A DNA stretch of 64,000 nt from contig NC_135042.1 of the NCBI RefSeq assembly GCF_051020975.1, positions 4,053,888 to 4,117,887 of the forward strand. Reading direction: 5' to 3'. The notes below the pieces were generated by a model. That model ran no database searches. It had not been told where the DNA came from and saw only the letters and a program-made list of their open reading frames with translations. Shown here one piece after another: positions 12,501-27,500 of this stretch. The translations under genes and the position numbers were made by a program. The stretch is from Osmia lignaria lignaria. Taxonomy: Eukaryota > Arthropoda > Insecta > Hymenoptera > Megachilidae. Position 1 is the first letter of the stretch. Each line of letters begins with the position of its first letter.

Positions 12501-15500
12501 AATAACCGTATACGACACAGTATAATAAAAATTTAATTTTTCAATTTAACATGGTAAATGTGTTAATAATAAACTACTCTGAATTAGTACGGAAATTCAC
12601 TTTTTCCTATCATTAAAACTCGTTTCACAATTGTATATATATAATAATTAATTGCACTGATTCGTGCATGAAATAATTATCTGAAGATCCAATTTATTCC
12701 CATTGTCAGAAGGAAATTATTTTCAACATCATTAGTTATCCTTTTAGAGCTGATTTTAACGAACATACTTCTATAATACTATACATATACAATTTCTTAA
12801 ATTTATTAGCTTAATATAGGACAAGAGGCAACTGAATAAAAACGCATAGAAAATAATGAGAACAGGTATTCAAATTATGAATTCAAGGTGAAATTGCTGC
12901 TTACCGTAGAAGTACAATCAAACATCGTTTATTAAGCTCGTTTTATTGAAAGTGTCCTTATTTCACCCATACTTTTAATGCGCGATAAAAGTAGGTATAT
13001 ATTTTTACACACGTATTGTACTTTACAATACTAAAGCCTTGACAATTCAGCGTGTTGACAATAAATATATGGCCTCGTAATAGATGTGCCTTTCTATGCA
13101 TTAATTCTTAATATGTCCTTATCAGGAAAATGAAAGGTTAATGAAAAATGAATGTGCAAACGAGTTCAAGCTTATGTTTGAATTGAGTAGTGAATAATGC
13201 ATAAAACAGTTGATTACACGTAATATTGTTTTCATCTACGAAAAATCTACAAAGGGTTCCAGTGAAATTTATTAACATTTCACATGATAATGTCATATTC
13301 AAATTTTAATTTCTATTAATTTCATTAAATTTTCATGATTTATTCTACTTATAAAATTTATAATAAATTGTCGTAACAATTTTTGTATACAGACAATTTA
13401 ATAGTGGCTATATCAGAGGTGCTTAAAATTCGTAACCCGGCTACATGTCACTCGTAGCACTTCACAACCCTAACTCCGATGGGTGTGAAAATCAATGCGT
13501 GAAGTGTTCTCTTTGTATGCTTCATATGTGTGCATGTGGTTTGCACAAGTGTGTGGATCATACGTGGGGTTGAATCGAAATAAAAATTCCTTTTCGTTCA
13601 AGCTCAAATGTTTTTAAATCAAATTTTACCACAACGATGAAATATGAAATTATTATTCGTTGAATAATAATGCCTGATCCGAGGCACGTATGTCCAGCAG
13701 AATATATTGAAAGGAAGAGAATGAAAACGTAAAACAGTCTGGAAAACCGCAAGCTTATGGTTCTTTTTATGAAGCTGTCTTTATGCAAATTGGACTTTTA
13801 CACACTTATGACGTTCACAGTGATACGAGCGCACTGAGTATATTTTGTTCGGCTCTACTGGTTCATTTACAAAAACGTACGAAATTTTAATTAAATGTAA
13901 CATTACTCTGCTTTTCTGGCGCGTGAAAAGGCTCGTCGGTGCATTTCTCGTATGGGATTTGACTTTCAAATTCTTATTAAAGCATGCGTTATGCATTCAA
14001 AACTGAAACGAAACGTGTACCGAGATATTCGCTAAATTCTCACGTTTAAAATAATACGTGTCGTCTGTATGGGAGCTTTGAATAAAAATTTTCATAACGA
14101 GCTTGAATCATTATTGCGCAAAATATTTCAATAGCTATTGTTGTCTTGCATTATAAGAATGACCTAAAATTTTCAAAACAATAATTTTAATAAATTCTTA
14201 CTAAAACCGAGAGTGTCAATGATTAGTGGTTAAGGCCAGGAAACCCGGAAATTCGGGAAGCCTACGAGAAAGGGAGGGAGAAGAGCGAAATATCGCCATT
14301 TTCCCTAGAGAAGTCTACCATGCACGGAACTGTACCAAAGCTTTCACGAGACACGTTAACGGTGATAAAGATCGTTTCTCTCTTATTTAACAGGACGAGG
14401 GATGGAAACTAGACCGTACAAATTACTACCAGGAAGGATGGTTGGCCACCGGTAACGCTCGGGGGTTGGTAGGGGTGACTTTTACCACGTCCCATTGCCG
14501 GACAAGGGCCACGGAACTTCCGCTCAGAGCAAATTACAACCTCCGTGGACATCGTAGCGAGGTAAGTTTTATTTCTTCTTTACTTTTACACGCGTCCTCC
14601 CTTTTATTTCTTCAATCGTTCTTTTCAAACCACCGCACCACCTAATATAGCCCCGACGTTTGTAATCTCCGGTATTTCAGTGATCTCCGTGAAAACGATG
14701 GCAGCTCTTGAAACGTTGATTCGATAACTTTTCTAGTCAAGGCTACGAGTTCTTTGATCCATTAATCAAACTTACTACTGTGTAGGTTCGTAACTAATTT
14801 CACGAACTTTCAATCAATCATCGTACCAAAATATACTTCATTAATGATTCATGAAGATCTTTAACCCCATCTAGTTGAAAGAACTATGAACTTTTGTAAT
14901 ATTCTAACACAGACAAATATGGCGAAATAATAATTCTACTGCTAAAAATTCTGCTCAAATGCAAATGTAATTATTGCAGCAAAATGAAATGAAAATTACA
15001 ATATACGGGCGACAAGTGGAGGCACGAAAATTGGAAGCATATTGAGTCTCGAAAATCACAAAAGCAGAATAGTCTTCGAACAATGTTGAAACGAAGCATG
15101 AATGGAGAGACTAGTGGCCAGTTCTCTATTATTCTGACCGTTGCCCGTGTATTTTGCTCTTAATCGTTCTCTACACCTCGATGATCCTCCAAGAAAGGAT
15201 CCACTGTACGTATAAGTGAACTCGCTGAATGAAACTGCAACTTAATATACCTTCCACCAAGTGTGCATCGCACAATTCCGATTATTTCACAGACGGCCGG
15301 AACAAAGACGAACGAAATGAAATGCGGTGAGACGAGTCAGCAGCAGAATTTCGAGTTTACGGTTTAACCCTCTACTTTGCGGGACGTGTTATAAATTTTC
15401 TGTTTGCTTGTAGTCGCTCGTCTCTGTCCGAGATCATTTATTTAATCCTATCTGTTCTATATTTTAAAATTATGTTACAATGTTAGTGTCCCACTCGAGT

Positions 15501-18500
15501 AATTAAACTGTTAAATTTTAAAATGCCCTAACTCTCAACCCTCGGACGGCGGACCATGGAGAGAGCCATGATTTGAAATTAATTTAATTTTTCATTTCAC
15601 ATTTTCATTTTCTAAATTTTACACTGTTCTTAGGAATACGACCTAATTTATCGGCAAAGTAGGAAAAATTTTCCAAGCACGTCCAAAATACCCCCCGAGT
15701 TTTATCGGTGGCTCGCATCCATCCAATTTCTTTCTCGATTTAACGCGGCCGCGTCATGTAATGGGTTGCTATGGACTGGGTTCTGTCAGATAGGGTGTAT
15801 ACGCGAGCACAATGTTCTCTGGATGTGTTCGATAGCTTCTCGCAGGCTTCATTCCACGCTGCCGCAAAATGGGTTCTCGATTGAAAATAGCTGTACAGTC
15901 GTATCAAGACCGTACCTGTCAATGTACCACACCGACGCTACTTGTTAGTTGTGAAGGGTCAACGGTGTACCGTAAAATTAGGACCTTGGGGACTGCAAGA
16001 TAGTGTGTGTATTATGTAAAAATTAGAAATTTGGAAATTAGAAAAATCTTCATAATAAATCTACCCGAACTTAATTATTATAAATGAAATTTCAGTTTCA
16101 TAAGGAAATGCAAAAGAAATCAGTACATTGAAAATAAATCTGTCATTTATAGGATGCTTTAATCTGAAGAAAAATCTATTTTTCGTGGTTGACCGGTTAA
16201 AAAAGTGGTTTAAAAGAGTAAAAACCGTGCGACGAAGATGAAGATGCGTTTTTCTTTCGCATGGAATATCTCGATAACGGCGAAGGATGTAAAAAGAAAC
16301 CGAAGTATATCTAACATCAGTTTTTGAGCGCTATAAGATGCCATCAAAAGTTTATTTTAAATATAAAATTCCCTCGTAAGCACAAGCATCGTCGTATGGT
16401 AAAGTCTTTTAGATGTTGCTTTTATGCAACTTTGTGGAGGAAAAGCTTCCATAACAAATGTTCTTTCTCGTCGAATTCAATCACTGTTATTTTCAATGTA
16501 ATAAACTTGTTTAAGATTCACTAATTTTTGAACTGTGTTATGAAAATTTTCCAAATTTTTAAATTATATTCCAGGAATTTTTCCAATTTTGGAATAGTGG
16601 TAAAGTTTCCCCAATTTTAAATTAGTAGTCCAGGAATTACCCCAATTTTCGAATCCTGTTACAGTAGTTTCCCTAATTCCCAAATCGTATTAGTATCTTC
16701 TAAGCAATGTTGTTTTTCCCTGTTCGAATTTCCACGAAAACGAAGCGTGCATTCCGGCAAGAATTAACCCTAAGATCGCGTCAAAGAGAGTTTATTTCAT
16801 ACATTTTCGTGTAAGTTTTCATCGAGCGTAAACCGGGTGCAAGCAACGCCGGATCCTTTGTCGAGGGTCTCAATCGATATTAAGCCGTGGGCTGTTTTAA
16901 CGAACCGCAACTGTTCCGACTCGGTGTCGTGCAACTCTATGAAATATTTCGCAAAAGATTCATAGCACCGGAGCACATATGCAAACTTTACGTCGGCCAG
17001 ATTTCGGAATATTAATATTGCCGGTCTCAAATCGCTGGATTTCCACTTTCCACCTTCATTTCCCCTCCTTTTACACATTATTACTTCATATTTCGCCTTC
17101 CGCTTTATCATCCGCCTCGAAAAGTCTTTTACCCTCTTCAACAGAGTGTCCCATTATGAAATGTTAGCAACCTGGCTATCAATTTTATATAAATAATTCT
17201 AAAAGGAAGAAGCTTCTACAAAATCCCTAGAGAGTTTGTGTTTTCGGTTGAAATGGGTGTTTCCATCTGGAGGGGTTGCTTTTGGGTATTTTTAGACTTG
17301 ACAATTAATGGACCATAGGACTTTAATTAATTATTTTTAATAAAAATTTCAACCCTTTAGTTCGATTATTTGGAAATATAAATTCAGAAAAGTTTGTTAG
17401 AAAGTTTTATAACTGCACATTTGTTCACGTAATTACACGTTCGGTGGTGTAATTTTCTTACAATTTAATTGATTCTACCAGCACATCAAAAGTTGTCTTA
17501 ACATTAGTTGGTGCTTTCACAGGCGAAGCACTTTGCATTTCAGAGTTACCTGACGATGCTTCGAATAAGGTTGTAGAATTCGTGTTGCTGTTAATTAAAT
17601 CCAGATCAAGCTACGAAACAGCGTGTAGTATCAAAATGCGTGTTCGTGAACGAGTTGCGTGTTCAATTATCGACTTTGAAACATCCATGATCGTTTTCCT
17701 TCTTTGGGAACCCCTCAGGGAAAGTAGAACGTGAGATAATTTCGAAATACCAGTGACCAGAGAATTCAATTTAACAAGAAAATTTCAAATATAATTTCCT
17801 TTCGATAATTATCCTTTGTATAGAACGCGTGATAATTAAATTAACACGTTTGATCTTACGTGGGTTACCATTGACCCAGAAGGGACTTTACATGAACAGG
17901 AATATTATTTAACGCAATAAAGATAAAGAGAGACAAACTGAGAGAAATTTCGAGTAGTCACCATCGCGATATAATTGAATTTTCTAATATAACATTTTGA
18001 CCTGAGCTTACTTAACTTCGGTCGTAAACTTGAAACTTCGTATAGCGTTGAAAGTTTGGAAACTTTGAAATTGTCAAGTATAATAATTCTATTCGAATAG
18101 GAGTGTCAAGAACATCAGGGATTTTATCTATCTTTAATTTAACACGAATAAATGTTATAATCAAGATCGAAATTCACAATATTCTAATAATTGAAAATTT
18201 TGAAAGAAAAAAAAAAATATTTCATAGTCCATGATTTTGAGCAACATACCACGTGTAAGTTGAATCAATATTAAGTTGAGGATACTTCTAAAATGTACTC
18301 ATTATTACTTAAGAAGGATTTATTTGCGCGTTTTCTTTTCTTTTTCCGTGAATCATGACAAAGGACTAGAACGTGTCTTTTGCGTTCACTTCGGTCCACA
18401 TTTCAGAGTTTAAGGGTAGCCGACATGGTATCGATCTGGCACGCAGTGCTGTTTTAAGACAGTGGCTCTCAACCCTATCTTCAAAGGTATTCCAATTTCA

Positions 18501-21500
18501 AGCGCTTTCGATTCAAGTGGCTTCCTTCATTGTTCTTGTTCACTGGGGGGTGGCTCTGTGTATATCATTTACGTTATTTTCCCTTTTCATCGCGAACAGT
18601 TGATTCGACAGTTGCAAATTGGACACTTATGCACACATTCTTAACCCTTATCTACCACTGATGTCAATTTAACAGTAAATATCTTGCAATATTGTTTCAG
18701 AAATATTTGATGAATATTTTGGTAATTTTGCATTCATGAATAGAATGCAAGAACTGTTTTAACTAATTTTTTATTAACTGCAATTATAAGAATAATATTA
18801 AAAAATTTTCATCTTTTCAAATTCCCCAAACAATAAACTAAGTTTGCATTTCTCGAGAATGGAATTATCAAAATTGTCTCGCAATCAACCTCTGTCTTAT
18901 CTCTGAACCTTAATGACGTCTAGATGGTAACATCTTTGAATCATTGATAACTCATTATCGACAGCTCGTATGTGTCTCAAAGACGTGATGCATAGGATCG
19001 AGACATCCATCATTATTCTAGAACAGCGACGTTGGATTCCATCAAGGTGTCACTGATTATAATGCATGTTCTGTGACTTGTCAGTGAACGAATGCTAAGC
19101 CAATTCTAGGACGCATTATAATTCTCATAAATTTCTAAGTAGTAACGTGATTATTGCAACGAGAATACCAGGAATTGATCGTCGGTGAATGAAATTTTAA
19201 CAATCGGTTCCAATGAAAGTAATCACGATCAAAATCATATCATTCCGCGAACGTTTTCACGTGCAAGCAGACTTTCACAGGTGTAAGCTCGTATTTTCAG
19301 TTATTTCTGTTCTAGGCCGTACCATTCGAACGTTTGCGAATCGATATCACGATTATACATGCTAGTTGTGCCGTGGATGATTAGGCTAATCGAGCAATCT
19401 TCGTGTTTTCTCACTGTTAATTTTTTCGCTGGTCTGATCCATGAAATGGTACTTTTGATTTTTGCAGATCCACACCCTTAATGATATTGCATACGAATTT
19501 CTTTACTAATTTTAATTATAATTCCCAGTGCGTTTCGAATTTACGATAATTGTGCTTTAAAATGAGAAGCACGTGTAATTTAATAGAAAATGCTTCCCCA
19601 TTGGAGATCCTACTGTGCAATAAATTAGAACATTCCTCCAGAGTGCAGTTAGTTTTCAGTAAAGAGATATTACATTTGAATTGAATTATTATTTCCATTT
19701 GCTTAATGTGTTTCGTTTCTAAAGCGATTATTTTTCATGAAATATAATTAAAAATTCGAGAAATTTATTTTCAGAAGGAGGAAAGAATTCCTACAAAAAG
19801 AGCAAAGCTATAATTTCTAATAAATCTTCGGAATCAATTTTCTCGATTCCCTATCAGAACCATGTTGCAGTAGTTTCGCGAACAAATTCAATTACAACTC
19901 GATGTTTAATGGTGGTAATAACGAACGACTTTAGCAAAGAAACTTTCAACATTTACCCTGTACCTTCTTTTTAATTCGTTCTAATTAGTCTTTTCATCAT
20001 GCTCGGTCATGCATTTTTCAATAGCCAAGAACGCTCGCCTTCGTAGGTACACCGTGACTGTATGTAAGACGAATCGATAGTCTTTTCGTAGGTCGTCAAG
20101 CTGAAAATTCAAGTATTATCAGTAGGACGGTTTACGTTGGAATGCCAAGAGTTTGGCCCAGTTTATAGCCCGAGAAAATAGTAGTTCCCCTGAGGGAGTG
20201 ACAGCAAATAGAATAAAAGGCTTCCGTGTAGAAACAGTGCACCTTTTCGAAACCAATTGCTATGCTTTACTGCTAATGCCACTGTATCGAGCACTTCAAC
20301 ATCGGTGCCAGAAGACAATTTCAATTGCAATTTATTTAAATCCACTGACGGATCAATAAATGTAATTAGAAATCTAATACAATTTAATTGATTACAAATA
20401 TATTTAACAAAAATTGTAAGCTCAACATACATGACGTTTTTTGATTGAATTTATCTTCCGGCTTTCTGCAATATTCCTTTAATATTCCACGTAGCCATGT
20501 CTCTTTACTCTGAAGGTTTTAGTTCACGGCATAGACACGCGTGTTTACAACATCAATCCCGAAGGAGTACCATTTAATCCTATACAAGGAGCTTTCGGTA
20601 TCTCGTTCGCTGTTGTTCGTGTCGAATCGAAAACAGAATAGCTAATGATATTGCGATTCAGATTAGTTCGTGTAATAGCCGGATAACGAATAAAAAACTA
20701 AGCACATGAATATTGCAAAACCGAGAGAGAATTTAGAGAACAAGAGATATTCAAACATTTCTCTAAAATCACAGAATAAAATATAATTCAACCTCTTCAT
20801 AAAAGGAATAATTCAATTACCTATTTAAAATCATCCCTTTATTTCAGTTAACAATGAAGCAAACTACAAAAATGTATCTCCATTCATCGATTGCAAGCTT
20901 GAAGAGCTAAAAATACATTAAATCTATTTTTCAGTATCATAAAGCGATCCGAAACAAAAAAATATCATTTTCCCTTTAACAAAGTAATAATCCATTGTAG
21001 CATTGATTCACGGTAAAACTCGAAATAAAAATAGTACCATCCAATTCCGCGTAAAACAACCAGACGCGTTATTTATACCACTCCGAGAGGTCGTCGATTT
21101 GTTTGTAAAACCAAAAGAGAAAAAAGGTGTTAAGGTAATAAGGCCAGTGGCATAGGTCGAATGAAATCTCAAGCAGGAGAACTTGACTGGTGGCAAGGTT
21201 AAGTCCGGGCCGAAAGGAGATGTAAATGTCGAAACAGGATATATCCACGCAACGTAGGAAATCGAGCCAAAAAGGGCAGGGGGATCGCTTCTTCCAGATA
21301 CGTGGCGCATACTCTCACCTTGACACTGAAAAACCTCACCCCCGCTGTGTGCGGGAAAAGGAACGACATTGATTTAACGAAACGAGCTCGCAGAGAAACA
21401 TTACGCCACTTCTGCCGCAGCTTTTACTGCAATGCATATTAGTCGTTCGATGTGTCGCGAGGCAGACACCTTGAGAGAGAGAAAAAAAAACGAGGGTGGA

Positions 21501-24500
21501 AAAAGAAAAGTCGAGTCGCGTGAGCGGCGGTGGAAGAAAACTCGTGTTTTATCAGGCAAAGAACTTGGCCGGAGTTCGTTAATTGACGATACGACCGGAG
21601 CGTCTAGTTAACTAATTCTGAAGGGGGGGAAAAAGCACGAAGAAGTGGCGGCAATTACACGGTCGGAAGACGAAAAAAAAAAGCGTGGCAAAGAAAAAGA
21701 AACGAGATGCAGAGATAACTGCTCTCCGAGTGTGCTCAAAGGATTATGCAACTGGGATCTAAGCAAAATCCCCCTGGTATTTCTGTATGGCGTGGAAAGT
21801 GTGAAACGCCGGGGTACACCGTGAAAATTAAACTGAAATATTTACGTTGCGCGAATATTATGCGAAATATATGTTAGGCAACAGAATTTCAGAGATTCTG
21901 CGTAATTACCGTACTACCGGCTAATTGCGCCTATTATAGTCCAATCTAAAGGGGTGCGATATGGAAATGAAGGAGGAAAAAATTGTATAAAAAATATATC
22001 CAGTGAACGTTGGATTTTAATTTTAAATAAATCCCGAATCAATTATGAAACAAAAGAATTTCGTATATTAAAACGAAAATATTAAACAAAATTTTAATTA
22101 TAACTATTTTATATAAAATTAAAAAAAAAAAAAAAGAAAAAGGAACATGTACTATTGCGAGCTTACACGATAGTTACATCTACGAAGAAAGCTCTTTCAC
22201 CGGGTTCCTCGGAGAGCTTTCTCCATTAAAAATGTTTTACCTCACCCTCGCTGAAAATGTAACTTCGCGTCGAATAATCTGCTTTCAACATTGTGTCTCG
22301 TTGAACGACACATATGTGTGTGTGTCTTTGACAAAAGAAATGGAGACACGAGAAGAAAGGAGGAACGAAAGAAAGGTAGCAGAGGACGACGACCGGAAGC
22401 GTACGAACAAAGGGCAGACGAAGCTTCCGTGTCTGGTATTTTTCACGTCCACCTGCTCGATAAAAAAATCTACACGTCGATGGATAAAATACCCTGATGT
22501 TTGTGCACAATGTCGGGAGTAACAGAAAATGAAAGCCGATAATTGTGGGCTTCGATCAATGTTGGATCAATGGAAGAAGCAAATAACGATCGCTGGACTC
22601 TTCACCGTAGTCCATTATCTGTGAACTAGCTTTTACGTGCATAACGACCGATCGCCATTCCCGAAGGCAGAAAAGTCGAGACCTATAGATAATGAACGAC
22701 AAATAGTTACCCGAGAGGATGTTACCAACTAGAAATCGACATTGCAGATTAATTACTTTCTACATGGTTGCCCAATCGATCTCTGACCATCTGTTCTGAT
22801 ACAAAGACAAAGGGAGGAGGGTTAGAAACTTGGGTAATTGTTGCGAAAAAGCAAGGAACAGAATCACGAACGTAATACGAGTGTTAAGAAGATATTTCAA
22901 TCGTTCTGTACACACGATGGTATATTGGATCGTAACTATCGTGCGTTAACGTAAAGGAGCAAAAAAGGTTGAGAGGGTTATTGATGGTTCGGTGGAACGC
23001 TTTTCACGGTACGGAAATTTTCCATCAGCTCACGTTTTAGTACTCCGTAAGCTTGCCTCCCTTTGTAAGTAGGTACCCCTGATGATAAATCATGTTATTA
23101 CACAGCTCCAAGACTTTTCTTGGATTCGCGAGATTCGGGAGCTACTGTATGGATGTCTCGTGTGACGAATTTCTTCGTCGACATTGTAAATTGAATATGA
23201 CTGAATGGATAAAAGAAAATAGAAGAACTTTGAAACACTTGGTGTATTTCCCTTTCTCTATAAACATTATTCGTTAAAATTTTATTGCACATTAAATTTA
23301 TTTGTGATTACTACTATATCATTATTTAAACCTCCATTTCCCACATACTTTTAAGCCCCTATAAAAGCCTCCATTACCCTGTTATTAAACTCTGAAGTAA
23401 TACATATAACTTCATTATGTGGAGTTCATTAAATTAGCAAGTTTGTAAAAAATGTTCGCATTCGAGTTGTTATCAGACTCACTGGGGATAACAATATTTT
23501 CAACTTAAGTAACTTTCTCTAACGCGAATATGATTTTAATCTTGATTTAGATGACAGGTAAAAGGGATGGTTGTCATGGAAGTATGTAAATTGTTCAAAG
23601 TAAAACGATGATACAAAGGTGATCAAATGATAAATGTATCGTATTCAAAAGGAAAACAGAATATCGAGTATTTTAATAACGTGATATATTGATTGTGAAT
23701 ATATTTTCTCATTCTGTTGAAACGAAAGCATTACGAATGGAATTAAAATCGGATAAATGAAATCAATTAAAAAAAGTTAATTTTTTCAAAAATTGCTTCG
23801 TATAAAGTTTCAGAATCCCAATTCCTATATTCGAAACTTTTCATTCAAATCACGAACAATTCATTTTTATTCGGATAGGACATCAGTAACATTGGTGTAG
23901 CTCATAAAACGAATACCTATTCCACTATCGAACACGATATTCCATCGTCCGCTGATTTATCAGCAGAAGTCATTTCCCTTTGCATGAGCATGAACAGTCA
24001 AAGTTCGGTGTAACGATCGTGGTCATAATAAAAATCTGATCAATGGCGGGGATGAAAAGTATGTTATATAAATCGTGAGAACATGACTGGCCAAGAAAGT
24101 CGAGCCACGATGTGGATAGAGTAAAGGCTCTGATCGATAAGAAGCTATGGTCGACTGGAATACTCTCGTGACAGCGAAACCGTGCAGAATGCGAGATTGT
24201 GGGAAACGTCTGGAGCAACCGATATACAATTCGAAGACGTCGTGAATTCCTTCTTCGAGGAAACATCGTTCTCCTTTCGAGATTTATACGAATATCTATC
24301 CCTGGGGCGCTGTTATATTACGCGAAATTCCACGTACACCTTTTGCTAAATTAAATAACTCGCTCGAATAACGAGTGATATCTATGTTTGCTCGTCGAAT
24401 TAGCCGAACAGGCAACTGAGTTTTGCTTCGTGCTCCTCTGATGACTCAGTTAATTATTTGGGATAGTTTGGAGGAAAAGGGCGGTGCAGAGTTTCTATGA

Positions 24501-27500
24501 GTTTACTCTTAATATATAGTATACTAAAGAGACTTTGAGAATTCCTGCTTCCATTTGATCGCAAGTATACAAAAATTCAAACACTTTTCACCAGATATCG
24601 TTATGTATTTTTATCGGAAACGAGACAGGATTGTGGAAGTTCCTGGTCACATAAGGCAACTTTTAAAGCTCGATTCAGAACGGATTTTATGTTATCCGAT
24701 CGACTAGTAGAACTTCGAAGGCTGATAGAAGTTAAAGTTGACAAAACGATCGATAAAAGGTTCTAACACTGTATGTGAAAATAAATCAAATTGAATCTAT
24801 AATTCCTATTTACAATTGAATGAATTAGAAATAGTCTTCTAAATATAAAAGATCAAATGTGATGAGGAATTGTTAGGAATTAGAAAAAAAAAGAAGTCTG
24901 GTAAACCAAGGTAGTGGAAAAATGAAAAACGAGGCGACTGCGAGTTCAAATCTTTTAGCAGCATGTAAAGACTTGGTTCTTCGTCTTTGATCTTACCAGT
25001 GTAATATACTTCCTCAATGAAAAGATGAGCAGACGAATGAATAGAAGAAACAAAAGAAAACCTCGGTTCATGAGAATCCAGGAAGATCAAAAAGATCATT
25101 AGGCTGTGGGTTAAATTATTATGACGAAAAGATACTTAATCACTTCATGGTTCCATTATGAAAACTTGAAAATTGGAGATTTTCCAAATTCAAAAGTTTA
25201 GAAATTTAGAAATTTTCAAGATTCTAAATTATATAAATTTATCATTAAAAAAAAAACTAAGTACTTAAATTTCTAACTACCTTAATTATTCCCGATTAAC
25301 AAGCTTCATTACTTTCATCAGAATTTAAAAACTTTTACTTCCGAACTGTACTTAACTCTCATATATTGTATTAGAGACTTTACCTAACGAATATTAAAAG
25401 AAGATTTTCTATATAGCCTCGTTTCAGCTCAAGTACTGCACGGTGTCTGAAGCTTGTCGCTTAAGGCAAATTACGCTATGAATAACGAACTATGCTGGCC
25501 GAGACCTTGATGCTTTCATCGTAAACTGACCCAGAACTTTGCTCAGATTAAATATTTTCCTCAATCTGAGAATAGAACTTTCATTACCCTACCACCTCAG
25601 AAACACAAAAATATAAAGAAGAATCTCTTTGTGCTGTTCGGTAAATAATAAAATGAATACCCTGTTGCAGGTGATACTCGTGAAATGGAACGAGCCTTAC
25701 CAGAAGCTGGCCTCTTGTGACAGTTCCGGTGTCATCTTCGTTTGGATCAAGTATGAGGGAAGATGGAGCATAGAATTAATCAACGACAGAAATATTCCAG
25801 TCACGCATTTTTCTTGGTCCCATGATGGTCGTATGGCTCTCATATGTTACAGGGTAATTTTATTCACTTATCTCTTTTTAAGACAATTCAGCTAAGGATG
25901 ACAGAATAGCTCATTTCTGGGTCTAAGAAGACCCATAAGGTTCAAGAATTCTAATATTCTAAAATTCTAAGGGACTCAGCCCACCATAGAAAAAAATCCT
26001 ATTTCCACGAATAAGTCAGGTCGCAAACATTAAAATTTTCTTTATTCCACTATTGAAGTGATAATTTCACAAACTGATTGACGTAAAATGTTAATCCTCT
26101 CTCGCGCCAACAAAAGGAAAGAAAACGAACGGAACTGATCAATTCACTTGATATTTGGATCGAGTCCAATCCGTAGCGTTAGTTCCGCTCCTGGTGGTAC
26201 TCAGACCACCATATTATACTCCTCTACTTTTAAATCGACGATTGAAAATCTAACTGCAACGCCGTGATTCGCGGAGATTGAACGGGTTGGCTGAATGCTA
26301 ACACCGAGAAAAATGCGAGATTTTTATGATAAATCTGCGACAAGGAGGCAAGCCGTGGATGGTAAAATTGAGTCGATGAAATGGCGCGGACGCGACAGGA
26401 AATAAGCATTGAATTTCGAAGCGAGGACAGTTGAATGACAATACGTTCGGTCGAGTGTATGTAAAGTGAAATGATTATTCCACGGGGAATGCAAACGCGT
26501 GGAAACTCCAAGTAGAACTCAAATAAAGCGCGAATTGTATGCACACCGTACGTGTGCGGTTCGAATTAAAAGTAGAGTATGCTGAAATATCGATAAGCTG
26601 GATAAATGTTGCAATTTCAGTTTTGTCAGCTGTATTTTGATGTTAAGTCAATAACAAAACCTACAGTGTATTGTAATTGCATACAAATATTGAAGGAATA
26701 CAAATTATGATAACATGCAATATCTATGTTTCGTTCAACAAATATACTTTGAATTTAATGAAAAGTGATATTTTTTACCTTCTAAGGCAAATTTTTTAAT
26801 TACATACTGGATTTTATTTCATGATAAATTGGGGTATTATTTTTACTAAAATGAAAATTTTAATGTTCTATTCTAACGATCTTTCCTTCGAAAATGAGTT
26901 ACCGAAAAGTTAAAAAATTTTTTTCAAGATTTCTATGGCACGAAACTTGTTAAAAATATAAATTAATAAATATTTATTTTTTTAGGACGGTTTTGTACTA
27001 GTCGGCAGTGTAGCTGGTCAAAGGTATTGGTCATCGATGTTGAACGACAAAGCTACCATTACGTGTGGAATTTGGACACCGGACGACCAGCAGGTAAAGC
27101 ATAAAATTGATTACAATATTACATTATATTCAGTCAATTCATCGTTGAATATAAAGAAAACTTTTCGTTACTTTCAAAAAACGTTACTACAAACATTGAC
27201 TGCGCGAGCCAGAAAAAATGAATTAATTATTTTCATTCCGAATGCAAATTGCTTTTAATACTTCAGTCACTTCTTTTACATTTATTTGAATTCAATTTTT
27301 AGAAATGTCGTGTGTATCAATTTATATGCCACATTTATTCGCGTCAAAAGGGTGAATATTTATTGAAATAAATATATGTGAATACTCGATATTTCGAAAT
27401 TTAACGAATAAATATCCACGAACGCTTTCATTGCAATTGAACGTTTTAATATATTAATACAAAGCGATGATTGCAAAGTTATACAACCACAGTTTTGTAT

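Larger units (their letters stand above)
14562..25670 (+). other. TULP4 intron 2 (11.1 kb)
   Basis: It is AT-rich, with GC-balanced islands at about 15.7-15.9, 16.75-17.15, 21.0-21.8 and 22.2-22.7 kb. It contains a diverged tandem repeat (16544-16700), a perfect 10-bp hairpin (22186-22222) and purine tracts at 21470-21540 and 21600-21710. An antisense ORF of 114 codons (16797-17141 minus) is protein-like but unrecognised. Confidence 0.8.

Noticed and set aside
18459..18476. hAT-like terminus (CAGTGGCTCTCAACC)
   Set aside because: It resembles the end of hAT elements, but I found no matching inverted end or 8-bp target duplication nearby.
24950..24975. tRNA-like GTTCAAATC T-loop
   Set aside because: The flanking bases do not form a T-stem and no A or B box or acceptor stem is present.
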